From: Ardenticatenaceae bacterium
GTDB taxonomy: Bacteria > Chloroflexota > Anaerolineae > Promineifilales > Promineifilaceae
NCBI GenBank assembly: GCA_020634245.1
Contig: JACKCC010000013.1
Location: 124,001 to 188,000 of the forward strand
Length of the DNA stretch: 64,000 nucleotides
Direction: 5' to 3'
How positions within the stretch are numbered: the stretch's first letter is position 1; each line of letters starts with the position of its first letter. Both the position numbers and the translations under genes were made by a program. Below are positions 43,114-53,400 of this stretch, one piece after another. The notes under the pieces were generated by a model that searched no databases, was not told the origin of the DNA, and was given only the letters and a program-made list of their open reading frames with translations.

Positions 43114-43566
43114 TCACATCCGCTGGCAGTCATCCAGCAGCAAATTGTAGACGCTGGCGTCACTAACATAGACAAACCCGCCGCAAACCTGGCAGGTCGC
43201 CTGCACTTCCATCTCCGAGCCTTTCACCTGTTCCCACTCGCCCAGTATATGGCCCTGGATGCTGGCCGATGCTTCCACTTCCCGCTGGTGGCGTTCCAAT
43301 TTGGCCCGCCGGTCAGCCAGTTCAGCCAGATTGCTCTTTTCTGAAGCCCCAATAATGGCGCGAACGGCCGTTGCCTGCACCAAATTATCCGGCACGCTCA
43401 GCGGCAAATCATCCACCTTATCCACCAAAAGCCGAATCACATCAGCAATTTCCTCGCGGGTAGCCCGGTCATACCGCTCCACCAGCGAACCCTCCTCCAA
43501 CAAACTCACCAGATAATGCAGCGCACTTTTCAACTGCTCCAACTTTGCCTGATTCGGCTCACTCAT
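43114..43566 (-). CDS. Hypothetical coiled-coil protein with C-terminal CxxC
   Basis: 150 residues, family not recognised. It is mainly helical (LEQLKSALHYLVSLLEEGSLVERYDRATREEIADVIRLLVDKVDDL). The C-terminus has QATCQVCGGFVYVSDA, a single CxxC that could bind metal or a partner. Start: ATG 43566 behind AGGAG. It is cytoplasmic by composition and lies downstream of a REP-rich gap, with no clear operon partner. Confidence 0.6.
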   Translation of the reverse strand: MSEPNQAKLEQLKSALHYLVSLLEEGSLVERYDRATREEIADVIRLLVDKVDDLPLSVPDNLVQATAVRAIIGASEKSNLAELADRRAKLERHQREVEASASIQGHILGEWEQVKGSEMEVQATCQVCGGFVYVSDASVYNLLLDDCQRM

Positions 43567-43571
43567 AACGT

Positions 43572-43637
43572 TACTCCTAAATTCATGGGAGCGCGGGCAG
43601 CTTGCCCGCCTGTGCAGACGAAACGTCTGCGCTCCAG
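43572..43637. repeat. GGGAGCGCGGGCAGCTTGCCCGC REP
   Basis: Contains GGCAGCTTGCCCGCC and AGACGAAACGTCTGCGCTCC, a common intergenic REP pair. Related words (GTGGGAGCGCGAAC, GGGACGCCTGCGCTCC) are at 21157-21270. Confidence 0.5.
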
Positions 43638-43645
43638 CTAAAAAA

Positions 43646-44956
43646 TCAATTAAAATCTGGCAGCCAGTCCCCATGATCTGCAATCAAATCATCAACTAAA
43701 GACCAGATTTGTTCCAGGTCCAACTCGGCCGCCGTATGCGGATCCATCATCGCCGCATGATAAATATGCTCCCGGTCGCCGGTCAACGCCGCCTCCACCG
43801 TCAACGCCTGCACGTTGATATTGGTTTGCATAACGGCCGCTAACTGGGGCGGCAGTTCGCCGATTTGGGTCGGCTGGATACCATTTTTATCCACCAGGCA
43901 AGGCACTTCCACACAGCAGCCGTCCGGCAGATTGTCAATCAAACCATCATTGCGCACATTGCCGTAAATAACCGACGGCTGGCCTGTTTCCAGGCTGTGA
44001 ATGATGGTCGCGCCATATTCCAGGCTGCGCTCCACGTACAATGGGACATCTTCATTTTCCAAGATTGCACGCATCTGTTCCCAGGCAGCTATTTGATTCT
44101 CGCAGCGGTCGATGTATTCGTCCAGAGGAATGTTGTACTGTTTGATTAAATCAGGCCGGTCGCGCTTGATGAACCAGGGGACATATTCGGCAAAATGTTC
44201 GCTAGATTCGGTGACAAAGTAGCCCAGCCGGGTCAACATCTCGTAACGCACCCGGTTCCAGTCGGGAATACGGCCGTCGGCCACCACCTGCCGGATCAGC
44301 GGGTACAAATCTTCCATGCCATTGGGCCCTTTACGTTCAAACCGCAGGTAAAAGGCCATGTGATTGATACCAGCACTGATATAGTTGATTTCCTCAACGG
44401 GGACGTTAATATCCTTGGCCAGTTGTTCGGCCGTGCCTTGAACGCTGTGGCACAGCCCCACCACTTTGATGGGTGTCGCTTCATAAACCGCCCAGGTATT
44501 CATCGCCATCGGGTTGACGTAGTTGAGAAAAGTGACGTCGGGGCAGACTTCTTCCATATCCCAGCACATATCCAGCATAACCGGGATGGTACGCAAGCCG
44601 CGCATGATGCCGCCAATGCCCAGCGTATCGGCAATAGTCTGGCGCAGGCCATATTTTTTGGGGATTTCAAAGTCGATGACGGTTCCCGGCTTGTAACCGG
44701 CAATCTGGAACATGCCCAGGGCATAATCAGAACCTTCCAGGGCTTTGCGCCGGTCAGTCGTCGCTTCGATGATTGGTTTGACGCCCAGCGCCTGGGCGAT
44801 TTTGTGGGCTACGATTTCGGTGGTGCGCAGCCGTGTTTCGTCGATGTCGTGCAGGCTGATGATGGCGTTGGCCAATTCCGGGTAGCTGAAGATGTCACCG
44901 AGAAGGTTTTTGGCAAATACGGTGCTGCCCGCGCCAATGAAGGTGATTTTTGTCAT
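43646..44956 (-). CDS. melA: Alpha-galactosidase, GH4 family (NAD- and metal-dependent)
   Basis: 436 residues. GH4 enzymes cleave glycosides by an NAD-dependent redox mechanism. FIGAGSTVFAKNLLGD (about 5-20) is the NAD-binding loop. GLEQ-like YGLRQTIADTLGIGGIMRGLRTIPV, DVTFLNYVNPMAMNTWA, GLCHSVQGTAEQLAKD (Cys-His metal ligands) and ISAGINHMAFYLRFE follow. NVRNDGLIDNLPDGCCVEVPCLVD and YHAAMMDPHTAAELDL near the end match MelA from start to finish. Substrate: alpha-galactosides such as melibiose, by close similarity. A dedicated transporter is not seen in the window. Confidence 0.88.
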   Translation of the reverse strand: MTKITFIGAGSTVFAKNLLGDIFSYPELANAIISLHDIDETRLRTTEIVAHKIAQALGVKPIIEATTDRRKALEGSDYALGMFQIAGYKPGTVIDFEIPKKYGLRQTIADTLGIGGIMRGLRTIPVMLDMCWDMEEVCPDVTFLNYVNPMAMNTWAVYEATPIKVVGLCHSVQGTAEQLAKDINVPVEEINYISAGINHMAFYLRFERKGPNGMEDLYPLIRQVVADGRIPDWNRVRYEMLTRLGYFVTESSEHFAEYVPWFIKRDRPDLIKQYNIPLDEYIDRCENQIAAWEQMRAILENEDVPLYVERSLEYGATIIHSLETGQPSVIYGNVRNDGLIDNLPDGCCVEVPCLVDKNGIQPTQIGELPPQLAAVMQTNINVQALTVEAALTGDREHIYHAAMMDPHTAAELDLEQIWSLVDDLIADHGDWLPDFN

Positions 44957-44980
44957 GTTTTTATTGCTCCTGTTGTTGTA

Positions 44981-45808
44981 TCAAGTATCACGTCTTGGTA
45001 TTTCTTTGCCGCGATTAAGTTCGTCAAATTGGGATTTGATCATATCACGTTCGACGGTTTTACGGGCGATTTTGCGTTCGAGGTCGGCAACAATTTCGGC
45101 TAAAAGGTCACGGCCGTTTCGCTGCGCCATTTTCCGTTCCAAGGCCAGTTCCACACTAGAGTGATTGTGCACATTCTGCATCTCCAGGTCAATTTCGCGG
45201 ATGCGGCGCTGGCAGCGGCGAATTTCTTTTTCCAGGGCCTGCACCATGTCGGATTCAGTTTGGCCGGGTTGGGCTTCGGCAGGCTCAGCCCTCGCTGTCT
45301 CCATTTCGGCAGCAAATACCAATAATTCTGTCAGGCTGCGGGCGGCGTAGGCGTCGTTGATGCCGCTCATCCTTTCCGTGCGGTACAGGCGGTCGGCTTC
45401 GTTGACGGCCAGATCGGGGTGAAAGCGGCGGGCCAGCTTGCGGTATAACTTCTTGAGCTGCGCCTGCTCATCGGCGCTGGGCGGCGGCAGTGGTGGTGGC
45501 GTGGCCGGTTGGGGTGGCTGCTGCCAAGTGCGGCGGTACTGCTCGTCGGCCGAGCGGTACTGGCTGCCAAAAATCGATTCATTGCGCCGCTGTTTGATGC
45601 GATCCAGATAATCGTTGACCTCGGCTTCCAGATTGGCCAACTGGGTCATGAGAACGCCCACCCGCGCCTCAAACTCAGCTTCAAAGGCACGAATGTCGGC
45701 CATTTGGTCGGCCAGTTCGGTCTCGGCGTCGATAAGCTGGTCTTGCACCCGGGCCAGTTCAGCCCGCAGCCGGGCTAATTTCTCGTGGATCGTCTCCTGC
45801 CAATTCAT
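44981..45808 (-). CDS. Coiled-coil protein with a DnaJ-like segment
   Basis: 275 residues. The first 90 are a long heptad coil (LARLRAELARVQDQLIDAETELADQM). A Pro-rich hinge (PPQPATPPPLPPP) leads to KKLYRKLARRFHPDLAVNEADR, which has the HPD tripeptide of J-domains after a basic helix. A second coiled coil closes the protein. The J-domain would stimulate an Hsp70, but only its core is present. A TTCGGCAGGCTCAGC REP word lies in frame (residues near ARAEPAEAQP). Start: ATG; no strong ribosome site. Confidence 0.6.
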   Translation of the reverse strand: MNWQETIHEKLARLRAELARVQDQLIDAETELADQMADIRAFEAEFEARVGVLMTQLANLEAEVNDYLDRIKQRRNESIFGSQYRSADEQYRRTWQQPPQPATPPPLPPPSADEQAQLKKLYRKLARRFHPDLAVNEADRLYRTERMSGINDAYAARSLTELLVFAAEMETARAEPAEAQPGQTESDMVQALEKEIRRCQRRIREIDLEMQNVHNHSSVELALERKMAQRNGRDLLAEIVADLERKIARKTVERDMIKSQFDELNRGKEIPRRDT

Positions 45809-45962
45809 GCTGGTAGTTTATCTGAAATCAACGAGACCTGACAGGTTTTGTAAATACGAGAAGTCTGTCATCAGGAACGAGTATGAAATACCTCAAGGAA
45901 GATTGGTTCAATCTTCGGAAATTGAACCAATCTACATGCGCAACTTATTGAATTCGCGTTCC

Positions 45963-47414
45963 TTATTGCTTTAGCACCAGAGGCAAGTAAGTCGAATAAA
46001 TCTGGTCAACGATGAACAGTTTGACGGGGATTGTGACTGAAACGCCGAGGGTAGTGGTGGGCACGGCCGTTACCACCAAATCAGCACCATACGTACCAAC
46101 GGGCTGGCCGCTGCTGTTGAGGGTGACGGTGAAAACGGCCGTTTCTCCCGGTTGGACGGCTCCGCTGCTGTTAATCAGACCGGGTGTCAGCGTGTCAGGA
46201 TTGGCGGCAACGGTGTAAGTGAATACGGCCGTGCCCACATTTTCGATGGGTACGCCTACTTCCTGCACAAACGGCTGCTGCTCCGGCGTGATCATTGTTC
46301 CGATGATCGAACTGCTAACTAACAACTCGCCGATGGGCTGCGAGGTTACTTTAGGCATGGCGCTGAGCGCCGCTTCCGCCGGGCGGCCCTGCACGGCATA
46401 GTAGCGCATCTGTTCACAGGTGGGATAACCGGCCTGATTGAAATTGAGATTGAAAATGATCATCGTTTCCATCCACGGCCAGTTGGTAGTGGCATACTGG
46501 AATGCCCCGACCAGGTTGTCGGCCTGTTTTTGCTCGGTGACGATTTGCCAGAGACGGCCGTACCAACTGGGATCGGCCAGACACTCGGATGGCGGTTCAA
46601 CAATCCAGCCGAATTCAGTCGCCCACACTGTCTTGTCGCCCAGGCCGTTGGCCTGCATGATTTCATAAATCTTTTCCACACCACGGAAACAGAAACCATT
46701 GGTGCAGTTGGTGGTGCTTTCACCCAAATTCACATCCGGCTCGGCATCGAAGTCGGCGCTGAAACCATAAGGATGATAACCAACACCATCAAGGCAGTTA
46801 CCGCCGCCGGCGGTAATCAATTCTTTCAAGAACTCTCGTTCATCTTGATACAAACCATTGTGACCGGAATGACCTTCCCAATCACCGGTAACGCGGCCGG
46901 TAGGAGCCAGCCCAGCCGAAACAACGCGGACGTTGGGATCGATGGCTTTGATACGGCCGTACGCCTCACACAGCAGAGTCACATAATCAGCCGCCACGGG
47001 AGCCGCGCCCCAGCCATAACTGGCATCCAGATTCGGTTCGTTGCCGATTTCGTAAGCCTCGACAAATCCTTTTTGCGATTGGGCCAGGGCAGCAATGGAG
47101 TCGCCGAAACCGGTGACGTTGCTCATATGACTGGCATTGGCTTCGACGCGCAGCAGCACATTAACCGGCAGGCGCGAACCGGGGCCATTGAAGACTTTCA
47201 TCCAGTTAAAACCCATATTTTGCAAGCGGTCTAAATCCCAGGCGGCCATGTTAAAACCATAACCAAAATCGGAAACGGCCGTTTCCCCCGCCCCCTCCGC
47301 CTCGACCTGCATCGCGCCCAATAAAACGGATAACAACAAAGCTACCAACAAAAAGCTGCCGACCAACCATCCGGCAGCCCGAACAGATGTTTCGAAAGAA
47401 CGATAATTTTTCAT
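45963..47414 (-). CDS. Secreted glycoside-hydrolase-like TIM-barrel protein
   Basis: 483 residues. A signal peptide (AGWLVGSFLLVALLLSVLLG) is followed by a (beta/alpha)8-like catalytic region. VEAYEIGNEPNLDASYGWG has the Asn-Glu acid/base motif of clan GH-A. KTVWATEFGWIVEP offers the second glutamate (nucleophile). The last 120 residues are a beta domain ending in STYLPLVLKQ, a C-terminal pattern frequent on secreted proteins of this phylum. The substrate is not predictable. Start: ATG 47414 with AAGG seven bases upstream. A downstream gap (45809-45962) holds REP sequence. Confidence 0.75.
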   Translation of the reverse strand: MKNYRSFETSVRAAGWLVGSFLLVALLLSVLLGAMQVEAEGAGETAVSDFGYGFNMAAWDLDRLQNMGFNWMKVFNGPGSRLPVNVLLRVEANASHMSNVTGFGDSIAALAQSQKGFVEAYEIGNEPNLDASYGWGAAPVAADYVTLLCEAYGRIKAIDPNVRVVSAGLAPTGRVTGDWEGHSGHNGLYQDEREFLKELITAGGGNCLDGVGYHPYGFSADFDAEPDVNLGESTTNCTNGFCFRGVEKIYEIMQANGLGDKTVWATEFGWIVEPPSECLADPSWYGRLWQIVTEQKQADNLVGAFQYATTNWPWMETMIIFNLNFNQAGYPTCEQMRYYAVQGRPAEAALSAMPKVTSQPIGELLVSSSIIGTMITPEQQPFVQEVGVPIENVGTAVFTYTVAANPDTLTPGLINSSGAVQPGETAVFTVTLNSSGQPVGTYGADLVVTAVPTTTLGVSVTIPVKLFIVDQIYSTYLPLVLKQ

Positions 47415-47506
47415 ACACAAACCTTAAAAAATGAAGCCTAAAAAGCCAATGAGGAAATAGAACTATCTACAATGACGCATGACAAATGACGCGTGCGCCT
47501 GACAAC

Positions 47507-48409
47507 TCACGTCAAACGATGTTTGAGCACCCGGAACCAGCCGCGCAGTTGAATACCGGACAGCACCAGGGCAGTGACCCAGCGGGGATATTTTTGCTGG
47601 TAAAACTTTTGGTAAAACAATTTCATCGCCCGCACCGACTCCCTGGCTACACGAACACGCGTTTCCTTGGGTGGTTTAGCGATGTGGGCCGATTCTTTGC
47701 GCAAGCCGGAACTGGCCCCTTTATAATGCAGCACTTCCACATGCGGGTAATAGATGATTTTGTAACCGGCCTGATGAATCCGATAGCAAAAATCAATATC
47801 TTCGCCATAAAAAAAGTAGGTTTCATCCCAGCCGCCAAGCTGTTGAAACAGCGCAGCAGGCATCATCATAAAGGAACCGGCAATAACATCAATTTCATGG
47901 GTCTGGCTAAAGTCGCGATAAGCCTGGAAGTATTGATTGAAGCGGGGATTGTCGGGAAATAGACGACCTAAGCCAGAAAAATGGCACAGCGAGGCCCAAG
48001 GCGTGGGAAAACCACGATGGTTGTCGGGGTCGCGTTGGCCGTTCGGGTAAACCAGATGGACGGTGACGGCTCCTACGTCGGCGTGTTCCTGGAGATAGCG
48101 CACCGGCTGGAGCAACGATTCCTGACTTACCCTGGTATCGGAGTTGAGAAAGAGGAAGTAGCGGCCTTGGGCAACGGCCGTTCCCCGATTGTTGCCCGCT
48201 GAAAAGCCCAAATTGGTTTCGCTGGCAATGAGCGTCACATCCGGGTATTTCTCGGCCACCATCGCCTGGCTGCCGTCCGAAGAGGCATTATCGACGACGA
48301 TGACTTCTATCCCGCCCAGCGGTTTATCAGCTTCAACAAGGGAACGCAAACAGTCATCCAACAGTTGTTTGGTATTATAGTTCACGATGATGATGGATAA
48401 ATCAGTCAT
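47507..48409 (-). CDS. Family 2 glycosyltransferase
   Basis: 300 residues. The N-terminus LSIIIVNYNTKQLLDDCLRSL and VIVVDNASSDGSQAMV form the nucleotide-sugar site. YFLFLNSDTRVSQESLL carries the DxD-like metal motif. FFYGEDIDFCYRIHQAGYKIIYYP is the usual acceptor block of rhamnosyltransferase-like members. It probably transfers sugars to a cell-surface glycan. Start: ATG 48409 overlaps the stop of the ABC exporter by four bases (ATGA), so the two are cotranslated and probably act on the same surface product (inference). Confidence 0.88.
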   Translation of the reverse strand: MTDLSIIIVNYNTKQLLDDCLRSLVEADKPLGGIEVIVVDNASSDGSQAMVAEKYPDVTLIASETNLGFSAGNNRGTAVAQGRYFLFLNSDTRVSQESLLQPVRYLQEHADVGAVTVHLVYPNGQRDPDNHRGFPTPWASLCHFSGLGRLFPDNPRFNQYFQAYRDFSQTHEIDVIAGSFMMMPAALFQQLGGWDETYFFYGEDIDFCYRIHQAGYKIIYYPHVEVLHYKGASSGLRKESAHIAKPPKETRVRVARESVRAMKLFYQKFYQQKYPRWVTALVLSGIQLRGWFRVLKHRLT

Positions 48410-50235
48410 CCTGCTACCCGCTCGCCCGTCTGCACCCGCCATAGCGCAGCGTAAATGCCGCCGCTGGCCACCAACGCTTCATGCCGCCCCTGCTCACTCA
48501 ACCGGCCTTTGTCCAGAACAAAAATCCGGTCGGCATTGCGCACAGTCGAAAGACGATGGGCAATCACAATTGTCGTTCGCCCCACGGTGATACGCTCCAT
48601 CGAACGCTGGATAGCTGCTTCAGTTTCGTTATCCACGGCCGACGTTGCCTCATCCAGAATCAGCACCGGCGGATCTTTTAGCACGGCGCGGGCAATGGAA
48701 ATGCGCTGCCGCTGGCCGCCGGACAATTTCTGACCACGCTCGCCAACGATGGTGTCATAACCATCGGGCAATTCCATGATGAAATCGTGCGCCTCGGCAA
48801 TTTTGGCCGCTTCGATGATTTCATCCATCGTAGAGTCAAACGAACCGTAGGTGATGTTTTCACGTACGGTGCCGTGAAACAGGAAGACATCCTGGCTGAC
48901 AAAGCCAATCGACCGGCGTAAATCGTCCATTTTAAGAGCGCGAATGTCGTGACCATCCAGACAGACACGGCCGTTCTGCACATCATAAAAGCGCAATATC
49001 AATTTGACGACCGTGCTTTTGCCAGCCCCAGTTGCGCCCACAAAAGCGGCCGTGTCCCCGGCCGGTACGCGGAAGGAGAGGTTATGGATGACCGGTTGAG
49101 GCGGGCGGGCTTCGGCAAGCTCAGCCGCCTGATTGCCTGTAATCGTAGACTGGTACTCAAAAGATACATCTTCAAATGTCACCTCGCCGCGCACCGACTG
49201 CACCGGCAGCGTTTGCAAGCCATCCAAAATTTGCGGCTGTGTATCCAGCACATCCAGCACGCGCGTTGTGGAAGCCATTGCCCGCTGGTACAAATCCAGC
49301 GTGTTGCCCAAATTGGTCAACGGCCACAGCAGCCGCTGCGTCAAAAACACCAGCACGCTGTACGCACCTATATTCAACGATCCGCGAATGGCCAATTGGC
49401 CGCCAAAAACCAAAATCGTCGTGAAGGCAATCACAATGATCATACGAATCAGCGGTACGAAAGCCGAACTAACGACAATAGCTGACTGGTTACGTTCTTT
49501 GTAAATCTGGCTCTCATGACGAATACGGCCGTTCTCATGCGCCTCGGCCGTAAAACTCTTAATCGTAGCAATACCACCCAGGTTATTGGCCAGTTGGCTG
49601 CTCAACATACTTACCTGTTCACGGACGGCGGCGTAACGGGGCGCCAGCCGCTTCTGGAAGCGCACCGACCCCCAAATCACAAACGGCATTGGCAGCAGCG
49701 CCATCCACGACACCGTCGGCGCCAGGGCCACAAAAATCGCCCCGATGACCAGAACCGTCGTCGTTACCTGCCAGATGTCATTGGCTCCTACGTCAAAGAA
49801 ACGTTCCAATTGATTGATGTCATCATTCAAAATAGCCATCAAACCACCGGTGCTGCGATCCTCAAAATAGGCCAACTCCAAATCTTGCACGTGCGCGTAA
49901 GCATCCAGGCGCAGTTCATGCTGCAAATCCTGAGCCAGATAACGCCATTTGAGCGAGTAGAGATACTGAAACAGCGACTCAAACCCCCAAATGATCACCG
50001 TTGCCACCGCCAACGCCCACAACTGCGCGCCCACGTCACGAATACCCAACCGGGCAATGAACGAATCTTGCTGGGCGACAACTACGTCAACGGCCGCACC
50101 AATCAGCGCCGGTGGCGCCAGATCGAAAACCTTGTTCAGGATAGAATAGACCGAGGCAATGACAATCGAATTTCTGAATTGACGGGCATATTGTAACAGC
50201 CGGACCATCGGGTGTTTTTTCGACTCAACAACCAT
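48406..50235 (-). CDS. MsbA-type ABC exporter (half transporter)
   Basis: 609 residues: six membrane helices (about 20-320), then a nucleotide-binding domain with Walker A GATGAGKST, Q-loop GFVSQDVFLFHGTVRENITYG, signature LSGGQRQRISIARAVLKDPPVLILDEATSAVD and switch His in VIAHRLSTVRNADRI. It should work as a homodimer exporting lipids, glycolipids or peptides. A TTCGGCAAGCTCAGC REP word is translated in frame (AELAEARPPQP, about residue 375). Start: ATG with AAGGA upstream. It is followed by a coupled glycosyltransferase gene. Confidence 0.88.
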   Translation of the reverse strand: MVVESKKHPMVRLLQYARQFRNSIVIASVYSILNKVFDLAPPALIGAAVDVVVAQQDSFIARLGIRDVGAQLWALAVATVIIWGFESLFQYLYSLKWRYLAQDLQHELRLDAYAHVQDLELAYFEDRSTGGLMAILNDDINQLERFFDVGANDIWQVTTTVLVIGAIFVALAPTVSWMALLPMPFVIWGSVRFQKRLAPRYAAVREQVSMLSSQLANNLGGIATIKSFTAEAHENGRIRHESQIYKERNQSAIVVSSAFVPLIRMIIVIAFTTILVFGGQLAIRGSLNIGAYSVLVFLTQRLLWPLTNLGNTLDLYQRAMASTTRVLDVLDTQPQILDGLQTLPVQSVRGEVTFEDVSFEYQSTITGNQAAELAEARPPQPVIHNLSFRVPAGDTAAFVGATGAGKSTVVKLILRFYDVQNGRVCLDGHDIRALKMDDLRRSIGFVSQDVFLFHGTVRENITYGSFDSTMDEIIEAAKIAEAHDFIMELPDGYDTIVGERGQKLSGGQRQRISIARAVLKDPPVLILDEATSAVDNETEAAIQRSMERITVGRTTIVIAHRLSTVRNADRIFVLDKGRLSEQGRHEALVASGGIYAALWRVQTGERVAG

Positions 50236-50394
50236 TCAACCGAATCCTTCTTCTCACCAATGGGAGAATTGATGTAATACGGGAACCGGCAAATTACAAG
50301 TAAGGGCATTTTGCGAAACACCCCTACCAGAGAATACCAGTGTCCAAGATGGTAAATTAAACCGTCTATACAGATTTAGAGCAAATCGAAAGAC

Positions 50395-50423
50395 AAAAAA
50401 AGAGGGTCTCGCTGGAGACCCTC
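50395..50423 (-). terminator. Rho-independent terminator of the secreted DUF11-type gene
   Basis: On the minus strand GAGGGTCTC and GAGACCCTC form a 9-bp stem with a four-base loop, followed by a run of seven T. It lies about 30 bases past the stop codon. Confidence 0.88.
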
Positions 50424-50451
50424 CCGTTACAATCATTTTATTCGCCGCGAA

Positions 50452-53400
50452 TCAGTCGCTAACCGAAAATCCATCAATCCGTGCGCCGCCCAAACCAGAT
50501 TTGGCGCCGTCGAAGAATAATTGATTCTCAAACGTGCAGGCTGTATCGCTACCCAATGAATCGGGTTGGCACACAAATATATCCTCAGGCGTGATACCAA
50601 GCGCGCCAATGTTCAGCTCGCCGTTTAGCGATAAATAGACATCGCCCGAAATTGGATCAATCCAGGTATCGCCCAGACCAATTCGGCGGCCCAACACATC
50701 TGAACCGTCGAAATATATATCCCAGCCATACCCATTTGCGTCCAGTACAATCAAGTCTTCATCTCCTCCCCTGAGTTGGCCGCAGCGGGAACGAGAATCG
50801 AAATAGTTGGCAGCAGCATCTAAACCGTGCCAACACTGGGCTAATGTCTGGTTAGTGGGGACTTTGAATGAACCGGTGGTGCCAACAACTAAACGGCCGT
50901 CTACAGCAAACCCAATCGCATCCACATCTTCACTGGAACGACTTAAACCATAGTCAGAACCGTCAAAATACATCTCAAACGTACCGGCGCTATCCTCGCC
51001 CAATGATGCGGGGACAAACCGGATGATGTCGGAATCATCCACCTTGCCAAAGCCGGGAATTTTCAGCCGATTGGACAGGCTGAGCAAAATTGAACCGTCA
51101 TCCAAGACATGCAGGGCATCCACATCCGTGGCCTTCAAACCAACATCCGAGCCATCTAAAAACAGTGACCATTCGCCAGTATTCAGGTTATAACGCAAGA
51201 TGTCTTCATCAGCATAAGCCACTTTGCCGGCCAGACCACCGGAACTGCCGCTGAGGAAAAGGCTGTCGCCATATACGTTAACATCCACGCTGGCAATGGC
51301 TTCTTTGCTGCCTAGATTGTCGGTGTTATGAACAGCTTGATTGGAGAGCTTACCGAAGGCATTGTCGTCTACACGGGCTTGATAGCTGATGGAAACGGCC
51401 GTTTCCCCACTCCCTACCTGATCAAAACAAATCGCCATCCCGTCTGTCAAGGCCAGATCATCATAACCATATTGAACACCAAGCGTGCCGGTCGCATTCT
51501 CCAGGCCAATTGTCCCCAACGCAACCGGCTGCGTTAAATTGTTGTAGGCAAAAATATACTCGTACCGGTTTGGATCGGCGTTAAAAAAGGCCACAGCTTC
51601 AAAATCAAATGTGGCTGCACTGCTGCGATCCTGCATCCCATCAAACTCAATGATTGCGCCTACCATCTGATTTTGACTGTCGGCCAGTCTGACCAGGGTC
51701 GCACCGCGCGTGCCATCGTAAACGATTTCCATATCCCGCCACAACACAGCCAGCAAATTATTGGGGTCATTGGGGTCGGGGATAGGTTGATGAATTTGCG
51801 GGGTTGTTCCTGGCCCAGAACCACTGAGGAACAAAAACCCATCGTCAGTAAAATTAAGGAAACTCCCCTGCGGCAAACCAAACAAATGAAATTCGCCGCC
51901 GGTAAATTCAGCCTGATACCAGACCGAATCACCAAAGATTGTCGGGTCAGGGTAAATGCCGATAGCCGCCAGGTCAAGATAGCTGTCAGCCACGCCATCG
52001 GCGGCCGCAGAGAAGACGGTACAAGCCGGGTTCGTGGCGCTGGTATCGATGCGATAGGTAAAGCCAGGCACGCTGGTTGGACCTGTCCAGGTTATAACGT
52101 TACCGGTAACGGAAACCTCGCCGCCTGTGGCCGAAGCTGAACCGGGCACGTAGGTCATGCCTGCTGGAATGGTATCGGTGATGGTGTAGGTAAGTTCTTC
52201 ATGGGTTATGTTGGGCTGAATGGAGATGGTATAGGTAAGGAGATCGCCGGGCACGGCCGTTGCCGCACTTACTTGCTTGACCACATCATCCTCAAACCGG
52301 TTCAAATCCACAGAAAACGTGCCAAGATCACCAGAATGAGACGGGTCACTACCCATTTCAAACGCGCCATACCAGATGTCGCCAGCCGTGATGTCCGGTT
52401 CATCCCAGAAAACACGCAAATCAAACGGCTCCATTTCGCCTACCGAAACTGGCCCTTCCACCCACATATTTTTGGTCCAGGTATAAGTCCATTGACAGCG
52501 TTCATGATGAGTAAAATGGTCGTCTTCGTGATGATTATCGTACTCATGTGCCTCATCACAATCATCATCGTCAGGATCATGATTGACGCCATTTACAGAA
52601 ATATGATTCAGAACGGTATCTAATGCTGACCAATCCGGGAAACAATCACTCCATTCATCCAGGCAGTCGTCATTTCCGCCCGCAAACAGGCATGCTTTCA
52701 GTTCAGCCAGAGCCTCAGCATTCATCCCCTCAGGGAAACAGTCAACCAATGCCAGCCAGCAGGAATCAAATGACCCGTTAGCCAGACAGGTTTGCAGTGC
52801 CTCCAAACAATCATCATCCCAATAGCTGCACAAGGATTCCTGCCAGGTGACAACGGCCTGGGATAGAGTTATTGAGTCGGGTGACACGGCCGTTTCCGCC
52901 CGGTTCTGCACCAAAATCCACCACTCCCCTTTAGCCGGTGAGGCAATATTGCAATAAGCTGCTGCACCGCCATCACAAACCAAGGAATCGGCACTGGGTA
53001 CCAGCCCCTGACCAACGAATAATTGAACGGTAACGGCCGTGGTCTCCGCCACCTCAGCTACAAGACGCACCGAATCAGATGGCACAAAGATCGTCGTAAA
53101 AAACGTAGTCCCATCATTCAAATTATCAAACGGATCGTCCCCTGTAGGGTCCTGGCGCAAAGCCAAAGTCGTTTTGTCCCCCGGAACCAGACGCGTTTCA
53201 TCAATCGTTAACTCACTAATAGCACTCGTTTGCAGACCGGCAATCAGTTGAGAACCGGCATCGCGCCGGGTGTTAATATCAACGACATCAACAATACTTT
53301 CGCTGGAGGTTGCAACTGCCAAACCAAATAAAGTTTTACCTGGGATGCTGGGGGGCGTGCCCATGCGGGCAGCGGTAGTTGGAATTAAACTAAATTCATC

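Noticed and set aside
44195..45103. 302-codon ORF on the plus strand
   Set aside because: Antisense to melA, whose conserved motifs occupy the other strand.
49516..50196. 226-codon ORF on the plus strand
   Set aside because: Antisense to the ABC exporter; no ribosome site or known motif.
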